Positions 26,453 to 35,311 of a DNA stretch of 64,000 bases are shown here, in pieces (the first letter of the stretch is position 1; each line of letters starts with the position of its first letter). The stretch spans positions 131,014 through 195,013 of the forward strand of contig REBA01000018.1 of the NCBI GenBank assembly GCA_004294225.1, written 5' to 3'. Position numbers and translations under genes: made by a program. Under the pieces are notes generated by a model. That model saw only the letters and a program-made list of their open reading frames with translations. It ran no database searches and had not been told where the DNA came from. Source of the stretch: Cytophagales bacterium (GTDB lineage Bacteria; Bacteroidota; Bacteroidia; Cytophagales; Cytophagaceae).

Positions 26453-26991
26453 CAAATACTGAATCCTCTGCTTTAGTTGAAGACAATACGCAAACTAGCC
26501 ATACCCCCAAGAACCAAGAGCTAAAAAACACCATCAAAATCCCAAGTTTTGCTGGTATTATGAATAATCTGAAACAACCTCAGAAAAACAGCTCCACAAA
26601 TACCGAAATCTCTGAACCACAGAAGAACGATAGCTTTACTTTAGAAAATCTAGAAAAACTCTGGCAAAATCATTTAAAACAATGCAAAGAGAAAGGGTTG
26701 CTTAACCATTGTTTGATTTTAGACAGACCCATCACTTTAGAAAATGAAATTATTCACCTCAAGCTTGATAATGTAATTCAAGAAGACCAGCTTAATGAGT
26801 TTAAACTTGAATTATTAGAATATTTAAGAACAAACCTCAAAAACAATATGGTGAATATAAAGGTTTCTATAAAAAAAGAGGAGGAGATAAAAAAGATTTA
26901 TACTAGTAGAGAGAAATATATTTACCTCAATGAAAAATTCCCTCAATTAGACCAGCTCAGAACTAGGCTGGGATTAGATTTATACGATTAA
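25280..26991 (+). CDS. dnaX: DNA polymerase III tau subunit (requires -1 slippage at A10)
   Basis: Reading back one base within the A10 run at 26428-26437 joins the ATPase part to the -1 frame. That frame is open from just after a TGA at 26422-26424 through to the stop at 26989-26991. The joined protein is about 570 residues. The tail has a low-complexity linker and a C-terminal domain (from LENLEKLWQNHLKQC to LDQLRTRLGLDLYD) that looks like the tau C-terminus in this phylum. The two frames overlap only between 26425 and 26452, so the slip must occur in the A run. The alternative is a single-base indel in a homopolymer. Confidence 0.75.
26428..26479 (+). promoter_or_regulatory. dnaX slippage site: A10 run plus downstream stem
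   Basis: Ten consecutive A (26428-26437), read in the zero frame as TCA AAA AAA AAA GTA, offer two tandem A-AAA-AAA slippery heptamers. After a spacer of 8 bases a possible stem begins, CAACTA (26446-26451) with TAGTTG (26474-26479), which fits the usual spacing for -1 frameshifting but is weak. The long A run alone could cause transcriptional slippage, as in Thermus dnaX. Confidence 0.65.
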
Positions 26992-27003
26992 CATTTTCAC
27001 ATA

Positions 27004-27798
27004 ATGAGTATAGAGGAAATTACTAAGAGGAAAAATTTAATTTTTATTATATTATCGGCTTTTTTTATCACCAATGCTATACTTGCAGAAATTATAGGAG
27101 TAAAGATTTTTTCTTTAGAATCAACCCTAAGCCTTGCCCCTGCTCAAATCAATATACTTGGCTTATATCAACTCGACTTTAATCTTACTGCTGGTGTAAT
27201 TATTTGGCCATTTGTATTTCTGACTACAGACCTTATCAACGAGTACTTTGGTAAAGATGGAGTTAGGAAAATCACCTTCATTACTACTGGAATGATCATC
27301 TATGTTTTTTTAATCATCTGGATAGCTACAAAAGTATCGCCTGCAAAATTTTGGCTAGAGGTAAATCATCTTGACCTTGAAGGTAATCCAATTAATATTA
27401 ATACTGCATATGCAACCATCTTTCAACAAGGGGGTGGGATAATAATAGGTTCAATTACAGCATTTTTAGTAGGGCAAATGCTAGACGTCTATGTTTTTCA
27501 TTATATTAGAAAACTAACAGGTCAGAAATACATTTGGCTCAGGGCAACGGGTTCTACCTTAGTTTCTCAACTAATCGACAGTTACTTGGTATTATTTGTT
27601 GCATTTTTTCTTCTTGGCGGAGCCAATTCTTGGGAAATAGCTATGGTATTTGCAGTTGGAAGCATAAATTATATCTATAAATTTCTAGTAGCAATCTCTT
27701 TAACACCACTTTTATATATCATTCACCGATGGATTGATCAATACTTAGGAAAAAAAGTAGCAACGAAGATGATTGATGTTGCCAATGAGGAATTTTAA
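27004..27798 (+). CDS. yhhQ: Queuosine precursor transporter (YhhQ family)
   Basis: 264 residues, about six or seven membrane segments. The family's conserved stretch is visible (VFLTTDLINEYFGKDGVRK, about 78-96), with IGSITAFLVGQMLDV and LRATGSTLVSQLIDSYLVLF later. In E. coli YhhQ takes up preQ0/preQ1 for queuosine tRNA modification. It begins 12 bases after the dnaX tau stop, so it is probably cotranscribed. Membrane protein. Confidence 0.88.
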   Translation: MSIEEITKRKNLIFIILSAFFITNAILAEIIGVKIFSLESTLSLAPAQINILGLYQLDFNLTAGVIIWPFVFLTTDLINEYFGKDGVRKITFITTGMIIYVFLIIWIATKVSPAKFWLEVNHLDLEGNPININTAYATIFQQGGGIIIGSITAFLVGQMLDVYVFHYIRKLTGQKYIWLRATGSTLVSQLIDSYLVLFVAFFLLGGANSWEIAMVFAVGSINYIYKFLVAISLTPLLYIIHRWIDQYLGKKVATKMIDVANEEF

Positions 27799-27889
27799 AT
27801 AGCTTCCTGCGATTACCAGCAATAAAATTTAAACACTTATTAAAACAAAAAAATCATATCGACTGTTGGACTAATTAATTAATTCAACT

Positions 27890-28159
27890 ATGGAACAAAG
27901 AGATATTGACAGAATTATAGAAATGGCTTGGGAAGATAGAACTCCATTTGAAGCTATCAAAACACAGTTTGGATTTAGCGAGGCTAATGTAATTTCTTTG
28001 ATGCGAAGAGAATTAAAAAGAAGTAGTTTCAATTTATGGAGAAAACGAGTTAATTCTAAAATCAGCCACAAACATATTCAGAAGAGAACTCCGTCTATAA
28101 TAAAGTTCAAATCTAAGCTTCAAAGAATAATTTCGTCTAACAAAATAAGCAAGAGATAA
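27890..28159 (+). CDS. TIGR03643-type small protein
   Basis: 89 residues. The N-terminal part IDRIIEMAWEDRTPFEAIK, then QFGFSEANVISLMRRELK, matches my recollection of the TIGR03643 family, often found beside cryptochrome/photolyase genes. It looks like a small helix-turn-helix-type fold followed by a basic tail. Its stop codon is directly followed by the ATG of the photolyase-like gene, so they are one operon. Function unknown; a DNA-binding partner is an inference. Confidence 0.75.
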   Translation: MEQRDIDRIIEMAWEDRTPFEAIKTQFGFSEANVISLMRRELKRSSFNLWRKRVNSKISHKHIQKRTPSIIKFKSKLQRIISSNKISKR

Positions 28160-29275
28160 ATGCAAATCATATTCGATACCAATTATCTAAGCATATTAGA
28201 GAAAATCCATCAGATTAACCCTGTAGAATATGGCAAAACTCGCAATTACATAGATGGTGCTGTTACCTATTTATCGCCCTATATATCTCGAGGTGTGATA
28301 AGCACTAAACAAGTTCTTGAAATTACTTTACAGAAAGGTTATAAAATTTCTCAAATAGAAGCATTTGTAAAAGAATTATGTTGGAGAGATTATTTTCAAA
28401 GAGTAGGACAGTTAAAAAATTTATTTATTGAGATAAAGCAACCACAATCTCCCGTATTCAATTATTTGATTCCTTCACAGGTAGTAAGTGCTTCAACAAA
28501 TATTGAAGCTATAGACAATGCCATTAGGCTATTATACCAAACAGGCTATATGCACAATCATCACAGAATGTACATAGCGTCTATTGTTTGTAATATTGCA
28601 AAATCTCATTGGCTCCACCCTGCACAATGGATGTATTACCATTTGCTTGATGGCGATTGGGCCAGCAATGCATGCAGTTGGCAATGGGTAGCTGGTGCAA
28701 ATAGCAATAAAAAATATTTTGCCAATCAAGAAAACATCAACACCTATACTAAAACCAATCAAAAAAACACATTTTTAGACCATACTTACGAGATATTTGA
28801 ACACCTAGAAATACCCAATGAATTATCATATACACATCAATATGATTTGCAGCTAACACTTCCAAATTTTTCTAACTTAAATATCAACAACAATATTCCT
28901 ACCTATATCTATAACTATTACAACTTAGATCCGCTTTGGCATAAAGAAGAAATTGGTAATAGAATTCTATTGATTGACCCAAATTTTTATAGAAAATATC
29001 CTGTATCCAAGAAATGTATTGATTTTATGTTGGCACTTAGTAGGAATATCCCTAATATTCAATTTTATACTGGCTCTTTTGAATCTTTGATGAATGATTA
29101 CGACTTACAGAAAGTATATTTTAAAGAACACCCATCAAACATAGGTTATTTTGGAATTCAAGAAGATAGAGATTGGATTTGTAAAGAAGTATCAGGTTAT
29201 TACCCTTCATTCTTTGCTTATTGGAAAAAAATAGAAAGCTATCTTCATAGCCAATCAACAGTATCTTTGCCTTAA
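28160..29275 (+). CDS. Photolyase/cryptochrome FAD-domain protein with unusual domain order
   Basis: 371 residues. The FAD-binding helical domain of photolyases starts near residue 20: GAVTYLSPYISRGVIS, ELCWRDYFQR, then TGYMHNHHRMYIAS and YYHLLDGDWASNACSWQWVAG. The N-terminal alpha/beta (antenna) domain that precedes it in typical photolyases is absent. Instead about 110 residues from position 250 on (NRILLIDPNFYRKYPVS to VYFKEHPSNIGYFG) look like a small Rossmann-type alpha/beta fold. It may be a light-dependent repair or signalling flavoprotein. FAD domain identity is firm; the tail's nature is inference. Confidence 0.75.
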   Translation: MQIIFDTNYLSILEKIHQINPVEYGKTRNYIDGAVTYLSPYISRGVISTKQVLEITLQKGYKISQIEAFVKELCWRDYFQRVGQLKNLFIEIKQPQSPVFNYLIPSQVVSASTNIEAIDNAIRLLYQTGYMHNHHRMYIASIVCNIAKSHWLHPAQWMYYHLLDGDWASNACSWQWVAGANSNKKYFANQENINTYTKTNQKNTFLDHTYEIFEHLEIPNELSYTHQYDLQLTLPNFSNLNINNNIPTYIYNYYNLDPLWHKEEIGNRILLIDPNFYRKYPVSKKCIDFMLALSRNIPNIQFYTGSFESLMNDYDLQKVYFKEHPSNIGYFGIQEDRDWICKEVSGYYPSFFAYWKKIESYLHSQSTVSLP

Positions 29276-29354
29276 AGAATTCTAAACATAAAAATTAGAA
29301 TTGAGTATAGCTATTTTTCTATTCAAGATTGATTTTAATGGTTTCCTTTCCTCT

Positions 29355-29454
29355 AATTTTAAGACATTTGTAACCTAAATTTAGGACTAAGCTAGAACTA
29401 TAAATTATAGCAGGATTAATCTATTCAACTGTAAACTTTTTTTAGGACGAGACA
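29355..29454 (-). repeat. Dispersed repeat, copy B (possible IS end) in a gene-free stretch
   Basis: On the minus strand this begins TGTCTCGTCCT, then an A run and GTTTACAG. It carries a second, looser copy of the same motif about 60 bases on (TAGTCCTAAATTTAGGTTACA), then AAATGTCTT. It aligns over about 100 bases with the element at 56077-56176 with moderate divergence, and both copies start at the same base. The rest of the 29276-29674 intergenic region shows no gene or convincing signal. Confidence 0.55.
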
Positions 29455-29674
29455 CTCTTTGAATTAAAGCGTTAAATCAATATCTTGGTATTTGTTTACA
29501 GCTAAATATGAGCAGCAAATATCTATTTACCAGCTGAAGTAGAAATCATGTATGATTGCTAACGTTCATTATCCTAAACTTTTGGCCAACGGATATTGAC
29601 TCCAATAGGGGAATAGGAATTAAAAGTTTGTATTAGCTGGATGCTGAAATCAATCCATACTGAAATCGAAGTGT

Positions 29675-31099
29675 ATGTTATTTAATAGTATTGAATTTAT
29701 TATTTTGTTGCTTGTTACGCTCTTCTTGTACTATCTTCCTGTTTTTAGAAGATTGCAAGTTGCTCTATTAATTGCTGCAAGTTTTATTTTTTATGGGTTT
29801 TATCAGCCAGGTTTATTAGTGCTATTAGTAACTTGTATTTTGGCGAATTCGCTGATGAGCTATCACATACATCAATCGATTGATAGGGCTAGAAGAAAAT
29901 TATTGTTGATAGTAAGTGTTGTATTCAATCTATTTTTATTGTGCTTTTTTAAATATGGAGCAGTATTAGCGGGTTTTTACCTCAATGTTTCTAACAATCA
30001 CAATTCTATTTTTTTAGATTATTTATTGTTACTGCCATTGCCTATTGGCATTTCCTTTTACACTTTTGAAGGTATCAGTCTATTGGTAGATGTCTATAGA
30101 AAGAAGGAAACACTAAGTCAAAGAGATTCTAGTAATCTTTCCAAATATATACTCAATACTAGTTTCTTTATTTCGTTTTTTCCTCACCTTATTTCTGGAC
30201 CTATACTCAAAGCCCATAGTTTTTTCCCTCAGATACAAACTAAGAAATGGAGTAACATAGAGTGGGAAGCGGTACTACACTATTTGGTATTAGGTTTTTT
30301 TTTCAAAATGGTGGTGGCCGATAATCTAGAAGATCTTACTAATATTCTCCTATTTCCATATTTTAATGCATATTCAACATATAGCTTGCTTTTGGCTGTT
30401 TTTGGGTTTTCTATACAAATGTTTGCCGACTTTGCAGGTTACTCGCTTATAGCAGTAGGGTTGGGGCTGTTGTTAGGTTATAATTTGCCACAAAATTTTT
30501 GTTACCCTTATTTAGCTACTTCATTTTCTGATTTTTGGCACCGTTGGCATATCTCTTTATCAAGTTGGCTTAAAGAATATGTCTATATTCCGCTAGGAGG
30601 CAATCGTAAAGGAGAATACCGAACTTTTTTAAATGTCTTTATAGTAATGCTTGTGGGCGGTATTTGGCATGGTTCATCATGGACTTATGCCATTTGGGGT
30701 GGTATGCATGGTTTATTTATCATTATAGAAAAAAAATATAGTAGTCCTGCTCAAAATATAGTGAGAAAAATATTGGGCTGGTTGATGGTTTTTATAGTAG
30801 TTTCTATACTTTGGGTGCTGTTTAAGTTACCAAACATTCATCATTTTGTGTTGTTTTTTACAGCCCTATTTAAGAATATCGACAAGCCAATTATCAAGCT
30901 GGGCAATCAATTTGAAATATTGATTTATTCTTTTCCAATAGTTTTGTATTACCTACGTCATATTTTGTTTCAACACTCCTTCACAAAATTGTACATGCAC
31001 AAATTTACCTCATTAAGACCACTAGTATATGGTACAATGATTTTTCTAATGATTGTAAATAGTGGCAATGCAGGTAAGTTTATATATTTTCAATTCTAA
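29675..31099 (+). CDS. MBOAT-family O-acyltransferase (AlgI/DltB-like)
   Basis: 474 residues with about a dozen membrane segments. The MBOAT core is clear: FFPHLISGPILKAHSF, FADFAGYSLIAVGLGLLLGY, FWHRWHISLSSWLKEYVYIPLGGNR and VGGIWHGSSWTYAIWGGMHG, where the His of GIWHG is the expected catalytic residue. Such proteins move acyl groups across the membrane onto extracellular polysaccharide or cell-wall polymers. It is followed after 3 bases by an SGNH-like partner gene, the common two-gene arrangement. The acceptor polymer is not identifiable. Confidence 0.88.
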   Translation: MLFNSIEFIILLLVTLFLYYLPVFRRLQVALLIAASFIFYGFYQPGLLVLLVTCILANSLMSYHIHQSIDRARRKLLLIVSVVFNLFLLCFFKYGAVLAGFYLNVSNNHNSIFLDYLLLLPLPIGISFYTFEGISLLVDVYRKKETLSQRDSSNLSKYILNTSFFISFFPHLISGPILKAHSFFPQIQTKKWSNIEWEAVLHYLVLGFFFKMVVADNLEDLTNILLFPYFNAYSTYSLLLAVFGFSIQMFADFAGYSLIAVGLGLLLGYNLPQNFCYPYLATSFSDFWHRWHISLSSWLKEYVYIPLGGNRKGEYRTFLNVFIVMLVGGIWHGSSWTYAIWGGMHGLFIIIEKKYSSPAQNIVRKILGWLMVFIVVSILWVLFKLPNIHHFVLFFTALFKNIDKPIIKLGNQFEILIYSFPIVLYYLRHILFQHSFTKLYMHKFTSLRPLVYGTMIFLMIVNSGNAGKFIYFQF

Positions 31100-31102
31100 A
31101 CT

Positions 31103-31987
31103 ATGATTTACAAAGTAGCATTCTGGGTAATCATTTTTTTTCTAGGCTATAATGTGTATTTGATAGAATTTCCACTAAAAAATGGTGACTATTACATGTT
31201 ACAGGAGAAAGCAGAAGATTTCGTCTTCGACAATCGCCATTATGATACTATCTTGGTTGGTTCTTCTTTAGTGCGTCATTTTAGAAATATTCCAATTTTT
31301 CAAGGTAAACAATTTTATAATCTCTTTTTGAATGGAAGTAGTGCTGCTTCGGGAATAGAATTGATTATCAAAAGTGGAAAGATACCCAAAGTATTGTTTG
31401 TAGAAACACATCATTTAACCAAAGGGCTTAACGATACTCTTATTAAGAACGTATTTCAAGGCTACAGCATCAAGCAATTTCTACCAGCATTGCAATCCAA
31501 ACACAAATTCTTGAACATAATAATTAAAAAGATAAAACCCCAAATAAAAAAACTCGACTCTAGGGGAGTGTTTTTTAGAGAAATATTTTACCACCATATT
31601 GAACAATTAAGACATGAATATAGTTCCATATCTGATTCATTGAAGTATATACAACATTTGAATAAGGTTGATATGCAGTTGCAATATCTAACGGCTAAGG
31701 GCTGTACTATTTATTTGTTTGAAGTACCTATCGAAAAAGAACTGGCATTGTCTAAGCGAGCAAAGTTTTTGAGATTTAAAAACCATCAGATACTTAATAA
31801 TAAAAATTACCAATGGATTCCATACGACTATCATAACTTTTATAAAACTACCGATGGCATTCATTTGTTACAAAACGAATCTTATATTTATGAAAAGTAT
31901 ATAGAATGGTGTTTTCAACGAGCAAGAAAAAAAGATTTGATTAATAAACGAAGAGCAACCTTAAAGCCATTGGGAAGCGACAGCTGA
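31103..31987 (+). CDS. SGNH-like partner of the MBOAT acyltransferase
   Basis: 294 residues with one N-terminal membrane helix (VAFWVIIFFLGYNVYLI). DTILVGSSLVRHF around residue 48 resembles SGNH block I with the nucleophilic Ser, and TDGIHLLQNES near residue 250 resembles the Asp-x-x-His block. This is how AlgJ/AlgX- or DltD-type periplasmic acyl-transfer partners look. Identity is weak at the primary level; the tight spacing to the MBOAT gene supports the call. Confidence 0.6.
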   Translation: MIYKVAFWVIIFFLGYNVYLIEFPLKNGDYYMLQEKAEDFVFDNRHYDTILVGSSLVRHFRNIPIFQGKQFYNLFLNGSSAASGIELIIKSGKIPKVLFVETHHLTKGLNDTLIKNVFQGYSIKQFLPALQSKHKFLNIIIKKIKPQIKKLDSRGVFFREIFYHHIEQLRHEYSSISDSLKYIQHLNKVDMQLQYLTAKGCTIYLFEVPIEKELALSKRAKFLRFKNHQILNNKNYQWIPYDYHNFYKTTDGIHLLQNESYIYEKYIEWCFQRARKKDLINKRRATLKPLGSDS

Positions 31988-32337
31988 AGGTAAAAATATT
32001 ATCTTACCCTATGAATCGCAATTACAAAATAAGAGACAATAGCAAAATTTGCTTTATTAACTTTACCATAGCGAATGCTTTATGTAGAGTGAAATAAGAA
32101 GGAAACTGAGACATGTGCCCTAGAGGTTTAATTTCTTAGTATAAATCAAACGGATGTCAATAAAATAATTTTTGACTGTTTATTTAGAATTTCTTTCTTA
32201 ATGATTTAATTATATTTTTTTTATTAAAACAAATACAACCTTTTGTTTAACTTAGAGGCTTTGTTAGACAATTAGAACTAACATAGTTTTTTGTTTCAAT
32301 CAACAAAATCAGTTCAAACCATTTAAAAAAACTATTT
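31988..32337 (+). other. Gene-free region before the T9SS cargo gene
   Basis: 350 bases, very AT-rich, without an open frame I would trust. A short A/T hairpin (AGCAAAATTTGCT, near 32041-32053) is present but has no T-run. It probably contains the promoter of the gene at 32338, but I could not find a good TAnnTTTG box. Confidence 0.4.
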
Positions 32338-33966
32338 ATGAATCTGCTAAAAAAACTTCTCGTAACAACTGTACTTATTGCCAAGGCATTCACTGGATAT
32401 GCCCAATCTATTGAGCTTACACTTTCACCCACTGCTCAAACGGTAGAATTAGGGCAAACCGCAAACTTTACTATTAAAGCCAAAGGAATTGATGGTTTTA
32501 ATGGACAAATATTTTTAAAAATTAGTGCCTCTGAATTACCGAATGCTAAAAATGAACTTTCAAATGATTTAATCTTTCCGCCATATACCGAGACATCGAC
32601 ATTAAGCATTACCCCAATGGCAGGTGCTGAAGAAAAAACTTACTCCCTAACTGTGGATGCTTTCAACGGTTCATTATCTGTTTCCAAAAACTTAACTATT
32701 CAGGTTAGCAAAGCGCAATGCGCATGGGAACCTACTACTCTTAAAGTCGAATTTATTGATTACAAAGGAGAATTCTGGGGAGGAGATTTGCCAAATATTT
32801 TCAAATCGAATGACCCCACTACAAAATATGCCTTGCCTAACTATGAATATAGAAACAGATTTATTGATGCCGATAATAATTTTTGGTTTGCTACCAACAA
32901 AGGAATTGTAAAATTTGATGGAAAATCAGCAATGGTGCTCAATGCTGACAACAACAATCTGCCATTTAATGACATTAATTTTGTGATTGTAGATTCCAAT
33001 AAAACGATGTGGATTGCCAATAAAAAAAACCTATACAAAAGAATAAAAGATAATTGGGAACTAGTAACACTTAATCTTGACGAAAATTTAGGTTTAAATG
33101 ACGTAAAACTAGATGGTCAAAACAATGTATGGGTCGTGACTAATGATTACATTAATTTTAATCAAGAACGTGCCCCCAGTTGCTTGCTTAAAATTAAGAA
33201 TAACAATATCATTAACTTCAACAAAACAAATTCTTGCTTACCAAATTCAAAATTGAGTGAGATAAATTTTGATAAAAATAATGCTGTTTGGATTGGTGTA
33301 TATCTCGAAGATGAAAGCAGTCCTCCCTCCATAAAAAATTCGATATTAAAATTTGATGGTAATACTTGGGAATTTTGGTGCAATAAAGACGCCCAACCAT
33401 ACAACCATTTTGTGATGGATAATGATTGCAAATTACAATTGAAAGACAATAATTCTAATTATGAAGGTACTTATGGATTTGCAGTTGAAATTGATGGCAA
33501 TAATATTAAATGGCTAAGAACCGTGGGACCTGGAGGCACAAATTTGGGTTTATCTAGATTTAACGATATTGCATGGAAAAATTTTGACGCAAGAAATTCT
33601 CCAATTCAAGAATATTATATATCAAAAATTATTGTATCTCCATTTTCAAAAAAAATATTTATACAACCATACGGATCAGCACTTACCTATGAAGACTGTA
33701 GCAAACCATTGAATACGGAAGCCCTCTTTAAAAACTCATTCAACAATGTTTCTATTTACCATACAGGCGACAATCAATTCCATATTCAATCCCAGCAAAA
33801 TATTGATGGCTTGGTATTGATGAATATGAATGGAACTACACTACAATCTGATATGGCAAAAAGCAATAGCTTACAGGTCGATTATTCGGCCTATGCTAGT
33901 GGGCTATATTTGATTAAGGTAATTTCCAACAATCAGGTTGTGACCAAAAAATTGACCATAGAATAA
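32338..33966 (+). CDS. T9SS-secreted protein with propeller-like repeats
   Basis: 542 residues. Signal peptide at the start (LLVTTVLIAKAFTGYAQS). Residues about 25-125 form an Ig-like domain (LGQTANFTIKAKGIDGF, then SLTVDAFNGSLSVSKNLTIQV). Several repeats of the two-component-regulator propeller type follow (NFWFATNKGIVKFDG, TMWIANKKNLYKR, NNVWVVTN, AVWIGVY). The C-terminus (YSAYASGLYLIKVISNNQVVTKKLTIE region) is a type A T9SS sorting domain, so it should be exported through the PorU sortase route. Ligand unknown. Confidence 0.8.
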   Translation: MNLLKKLLVTTVLIAKAFTGYAQSIELTLSPTAQTVELGQTANFTIKAKGIDGFNGQIFLKISASELPNAKNELSNDLIFPPYTETSTLSITPMAGAEEKTYSLTVDAFNGSLSVSKNLTIQVSKAQCAWEPTTLKVEFIDYKGEFWGGDLPNIFKSNDPTTKYALPNYEYRNRFIDADNNFWFATNKGIVKFDGKSAMVLNADNNNLPFNDINFVIVDSNKTMWIANKKNLYKRIKDNWELVTLNLDENLGLNDVKLDGQNNVWVVTNDYINFNQERAPSCLLKIKNNNIINFNKTNSCLPNSKLSEINFDKNNAVWIGVYLEDESSPPSIKNSILKFDGNTWEFWCNKDAQPYNHFVMDNDCKLQLKDNNSNYEGTYGFAVEIDGNNIKWLRTVGPGGTNLGLSRFNDIAWKNFDARNSPIQEYYISKIIVSPFSKKIFIQPYGSALTYEDCSKPLNTEALFKNSFNNVSIYHTGDNQFHIQSQQNIDGLVLMNMNGTTLQSDMAKSNSLQVDYSAYASGLYLIKVISNNQVVTKKLTIE

Positions 33967-33973
33967 CCACCCC

Positions 33974-34037
33974 TAGCCCAATGAAATCAAACCTACAGTT
34001 TTAATTTTAGGTACTTTCATTGGGCTAACTTTTTTTA
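33974..34037 (+). terminator. Terminator after the T9SS cargo gene
   Basis: A perfect 13-bp stem (TAGCCCAATGAAA with TTTCATTGGGCTA) encloses a 28-base loop and is followed by AC and seven T. A second smaller hairpin (CACAC/GTGTG) with another T-run follows at about 34047-34076. Confidence 0.8.
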
Positions 34038-34119
34038 TTCCTAGGCACACGCATTGGGGTGTGAGCTATTTTTTTCCTACCTTTTATGAAAAATCTTTTG
34101 GCTCATTTTTCTAAATTTA

Positions 34120-34520
34120 TTGCCCATGAAACCATTTCTGCTCACCTGCATTCCCTTTTTACTATTCGTCCACGTTTCATTTGCTCAAACAGCGAAACCA
34201 TTTGACTACACCAAACATTGGACAACCGTAGCCTATTTTGAGAACAAAGCTTTGCCTCAATCTGCCCTTAAAGAAGTAGACCTAATTTACATCGAAGCCA
34301 AGAAAACCAACAATACCGAGCAATTGGTAAAAGCAGTAATTCACCAACTAAAGTACATCGAGTACAAAGAAGAAGAGGCGTTTGAAAAAAATATAGAGAA
34401 AGTAAAAACGGAAATTGCATTTGCCTCCTTCCCAACGAAGCAAATACTACACACTATGTTGGCCGAGATGTATTGGCAATATTACAGCAACAACCGTTGG
34501 AAGTTCACTGATAGTTCGGC
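34120..34520 (+). pseudogene. Alpha-2-macroglobulin-like gene, truncated to its N-terminus
   Basis: About 130 residues remain: a signal peptide (LLTCIPFLLFVHVSFAQ) and a helical N-terminal segment (YFENKALPQSALKEVDLIYIEAKK, then FPTKQILHTMLAEMYWQYYSNNRWKF) that resembles the start of the very large Bacteroidota alpha-2-macroglobulin-family proteins (usually well over 1500 residues). After NRWKF the frame runs into sequence from an IS1380-type transposase. No MG or thioester domains are found downstream, so the rest of the gene is gone. Probably non-functional. Confidence 0.65.
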
Positions 34521-35000
34521 AAAAAATAAGTAGAAGACCTGAGGCAACAGGCAGAACTCTGAGCTTATTTCCTGATGATGAAATTCATAGAAACTACCGC
34601 TATTCGGCCTATGTTACCAACAATGATTATGCTGCCACCGATGTATGGAGGAACTACCACCGTCAGCGTGGTGATGCAGAGAATAGAATCAAAGAACTGA
34701 AAGCAGATTTTGGGGCAGAAAGCTTTAATTTAAAAGAGTTTTATCCAACCCAAGCAGCACTTCTTTTTTCAATGATAGCGTATAATTTGATGTCTATTTT
34801 TAGAATATTCGTACTACAAGAAAAAACACAGAAAACACTATCAACACTAAGGTACAAAACATTTGCTATCGGAGCTTTTTTTTGAAAAGACAGGCAACAC
34901 CATAAAACTTCGAATTGCACTCGCTAAAAAACGTAGAAAATGGTTCCTAGGACTATGGGATCATCCCATAGATTTATCAAAGAAAATTTCTACTGCGTAA
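34515..35000 (+). mobile_element. IS1380-family transposase 3' remnant
   Basis: From about 34530 the + frame encodes the C-terminal part of an IS1380-type DDE transposase: RYSAYVTNNDYAATDVW, ENRIKELKADFGAESFNLKEF, then STLRYKTFAIGA. At a run of eight T near 34876 the frame shifts, and the next frame continues the same protein (FEKTGNTIKLRIALAKKRRKW, FLGLWD) to a TAA at 34998-35000. The 5' two thirds of the transposase and the left inverted repeat are missing. The element fused into the alpha-2-macroglobulin-like gene and most likely mediated its deletion. Confidence 0.75.
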
Positions 35001-35311
35001 TCTGGGTTAAATTTTATAGCTAAATATTTCAGCATCTGCAACAATAGTTCTCATTTTGAAAATAAATTCGGTGTATGCAAAAGAGGTGAAATATTTGATA
35101 GGAAGAAGTTTGTTAACTGAAAGCTAAGAATCTAAAAAATTCTTTTAAAAAGCAAATATTGAATTTTTATCCCTATGCTTTAGCATTATCAATATTTACC
35201 GTTGAGCAAAGCAGAATGATTTACTCTATAAAATAGTTTCAATGGTAATTTTATGAAAATTATTGCTGAAATTTATCCCTTATGTATGAATAAACACGTA
35301 CAAGTGGCGGT
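35001..35311 (+). other. Gene-free region after the IS1380 remnant
   Basis: About 310 bases of AT-rich sequence between the transposase remnant and the PrsW gene. No open frame of note, no clear inverted repeat of the IS, and no recognisable promoter box; it may hold decayed IS or alpha-2-macroglobulin sequence. Confidence 0.35.

Noticed and set aside
25280..26991. dnaX as a simple pseudogene
   Set aside because: Both frames are intact on either side, the overlap is confined to an A10 run, and dnaX slippage is known; a sequencing indel remains the main alternative.
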